DNA of 64,000 nucleotides from Gliomastix tumulicola (lineage: Eukaryota > Ascomycota > Sordariomycetes > Hypocreales > Bionectriaceae): positions 1,769,922-1,833,921 of the forward strand of contig BCHX01000005.1 of NCBI GenBank assembly GCA_001599755.1, read 5' to 3'. The translations under genes and the position numbers were made by a program. The notes beneath the pieces are model-generated. The model did not search any database. It was not told where the DNA came from and saw only the letters and a program-made list of their open reading frames with translations. Numbering within the stretch: the stretch's first letter is position 1; each line of letters opens with the position of its first letter. Below are positions 63,578 through 64,000 of this stretch, one piece after another.

Positions 63578-64000
63578 ATGGGCGTTTCTCAAACAGAAGC
63601 GGCTGGATCGCCGCGGCGCGAAGATCACCGACATGCGGATGTTGTAGTTGTTGGAGCAGGTATTTTCGGAACCGCCATCGCCGTCACTCTCGCTCGACAG
63701 AATCGCTCCGTCTTCCTACTCGAACGCTCGCTAAAGGAACCCGATCGGATTGTCGGGGAGCTACTGCAACCGGGCGGCGTCAAGGCCTTGGAGGCGCTCG
63801 GGCTCGGAGACTGCTTGGACGGCATTGACAGTATCCCCGTCCGGGGCTACCAGGTCTTCTACCACGACCAAGCCGTCAATATCCCCTATCCTCCCAACGA
63901 TTCCCCGAAATGCGACTTCCCCGCCGAGAGGCCCGAGGGCCGCTCCTTTCACCACGGCCGATTTGTGAGGAGGTTGAGAGAAGCAGCAGCAAGGGAACCC
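63578..64000 (+). CDS. ERG1: Squalene epoxidase (ERG1), 5' part, cut by window end
   Basis: The first 141 codons run open to the window edge, so the gene is partial. After a short polar leader, the FAD Rossmann motif VVVVGAGIFGTAIAVTLA (Gly-x-Gly-x-x-Gly) and the acidic end of the second strand (LLERS) appear, then the squalene-epoxidase hallmark DRIVGELLQPGG followed by ALEALGL, and GRSFHHGRFVRRLREAA before the break. The enzyme uses O2, FAD and NADPH to convert squalene to 2,3-oxidosqualene in the ER, an essential ergosterol step and the terbinafine target. Start at 63578 is the first Met in frame. Introns could exist beyond the window. Confidence 0.94.
   Translation, partial: MGVSQTEAAGSPRREDHRHADVVVVGAGIFGTAIAVTLARQNRSVFLLERSLKEPDRIVGELLQPGGVKALEALGLGDCLDGIDSIPVRGYQVFYHDQAVNIPYPPNDSPKCDFPAERPEGRSFHHGRFVRRLREAAAREP

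Noticed and set aside
1..64000. CRISPR arrays, rRNA, phage or virus-derived genes
   Set aside because: None seen; the direct repeats present are microsatellites or short tandem units.

Overview
The window looks like nuclear DNA of a filamentous ascomycete (Pezizomycotina, probably Sordariomycetes). Genes are GC-rich and monocistronic. Most carry one to four short introns with GTRAGT-type donors, CTRAC-type branch sites and YAG acceptors. The families (CFEM/GPI proteins, fungal rhodopsin-domain proteins, BBE-like oxidases, glucokinase, squalene epoxidase, GPI2) fit that assignment, and one transposon carries the mark of RIP (repeat-induced point mutation). Species cannot be told from sequence alone. 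All gene models were joined by hand from reading frames and splice signals, and exon lengths were checked to keep frame.

Layout. 1-5.6 kb: an alpha/beta hydrolase (minus) and GPI2 of the GPI-GlcNAc transferase (plus), divergently arranged. 5.6-8.6 kb: no gene seen. 8.6-10.7 kb: a CFEM GPI-anchored protein facing a metallophosphoesterase. 13.3-32.1 kb: an accessory, metabolism-flavoured stretch with wide gaps. It holds a cupin protein, a UbiA-type membrane prenyltransferase, an intracellular BBE-like FAD oxidase, a rhodopsin-domain membrane protein, an SDR that lacks its catalytic tyrosine, and a secreted BBE-like FAD oxidase. No synthase backbone gene lies in the window, so any pathway reading is inference. 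32.4-34.8 kb: a decayed aminoglycoside-phosphotransferase-like pseudogene, an unrecognised three-exon gene and an AT-rich islet.

35-50.3 kb: a mostly housekeeping block with MED31, RNA polymerase III subunit C11, an ankyrin-repeat protein (YCR051W-like), a GPI-anchored thaumatin-like protein, an HSPA12-like Hsp70 with a long proline/glutamine-rich N-terminus, a glucokinase with a hydrophobic C-terminal tail, and an extended Naa50-type acetyltransferase with an N-terminal PIP-box-like motif. 50.6-53.9 kb: an AT-rich transposon with 140-bp terminal inverted repeats and a perfect 9-bp target duplication, best read as a RIP-degraded Mutator-like element. 55.9-64 kb: a two-zinc-finger basic nuclear protein, a PPIL1-type cyclophilin, a CSC1/TMEM63-type channel and the start of squalene epoxidase (ERG1), cut by the window end.

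I saw no rRNA, convincing tRNA, CRISPR array or virus-derived sequence. The best leads are the Mutator-like element, the two housekeeping enzymes with unusual termini (glucokinase, Naa50), the tyrosine-less SDR and the possible prenyltransferase-centred metabolic neighbourhood.
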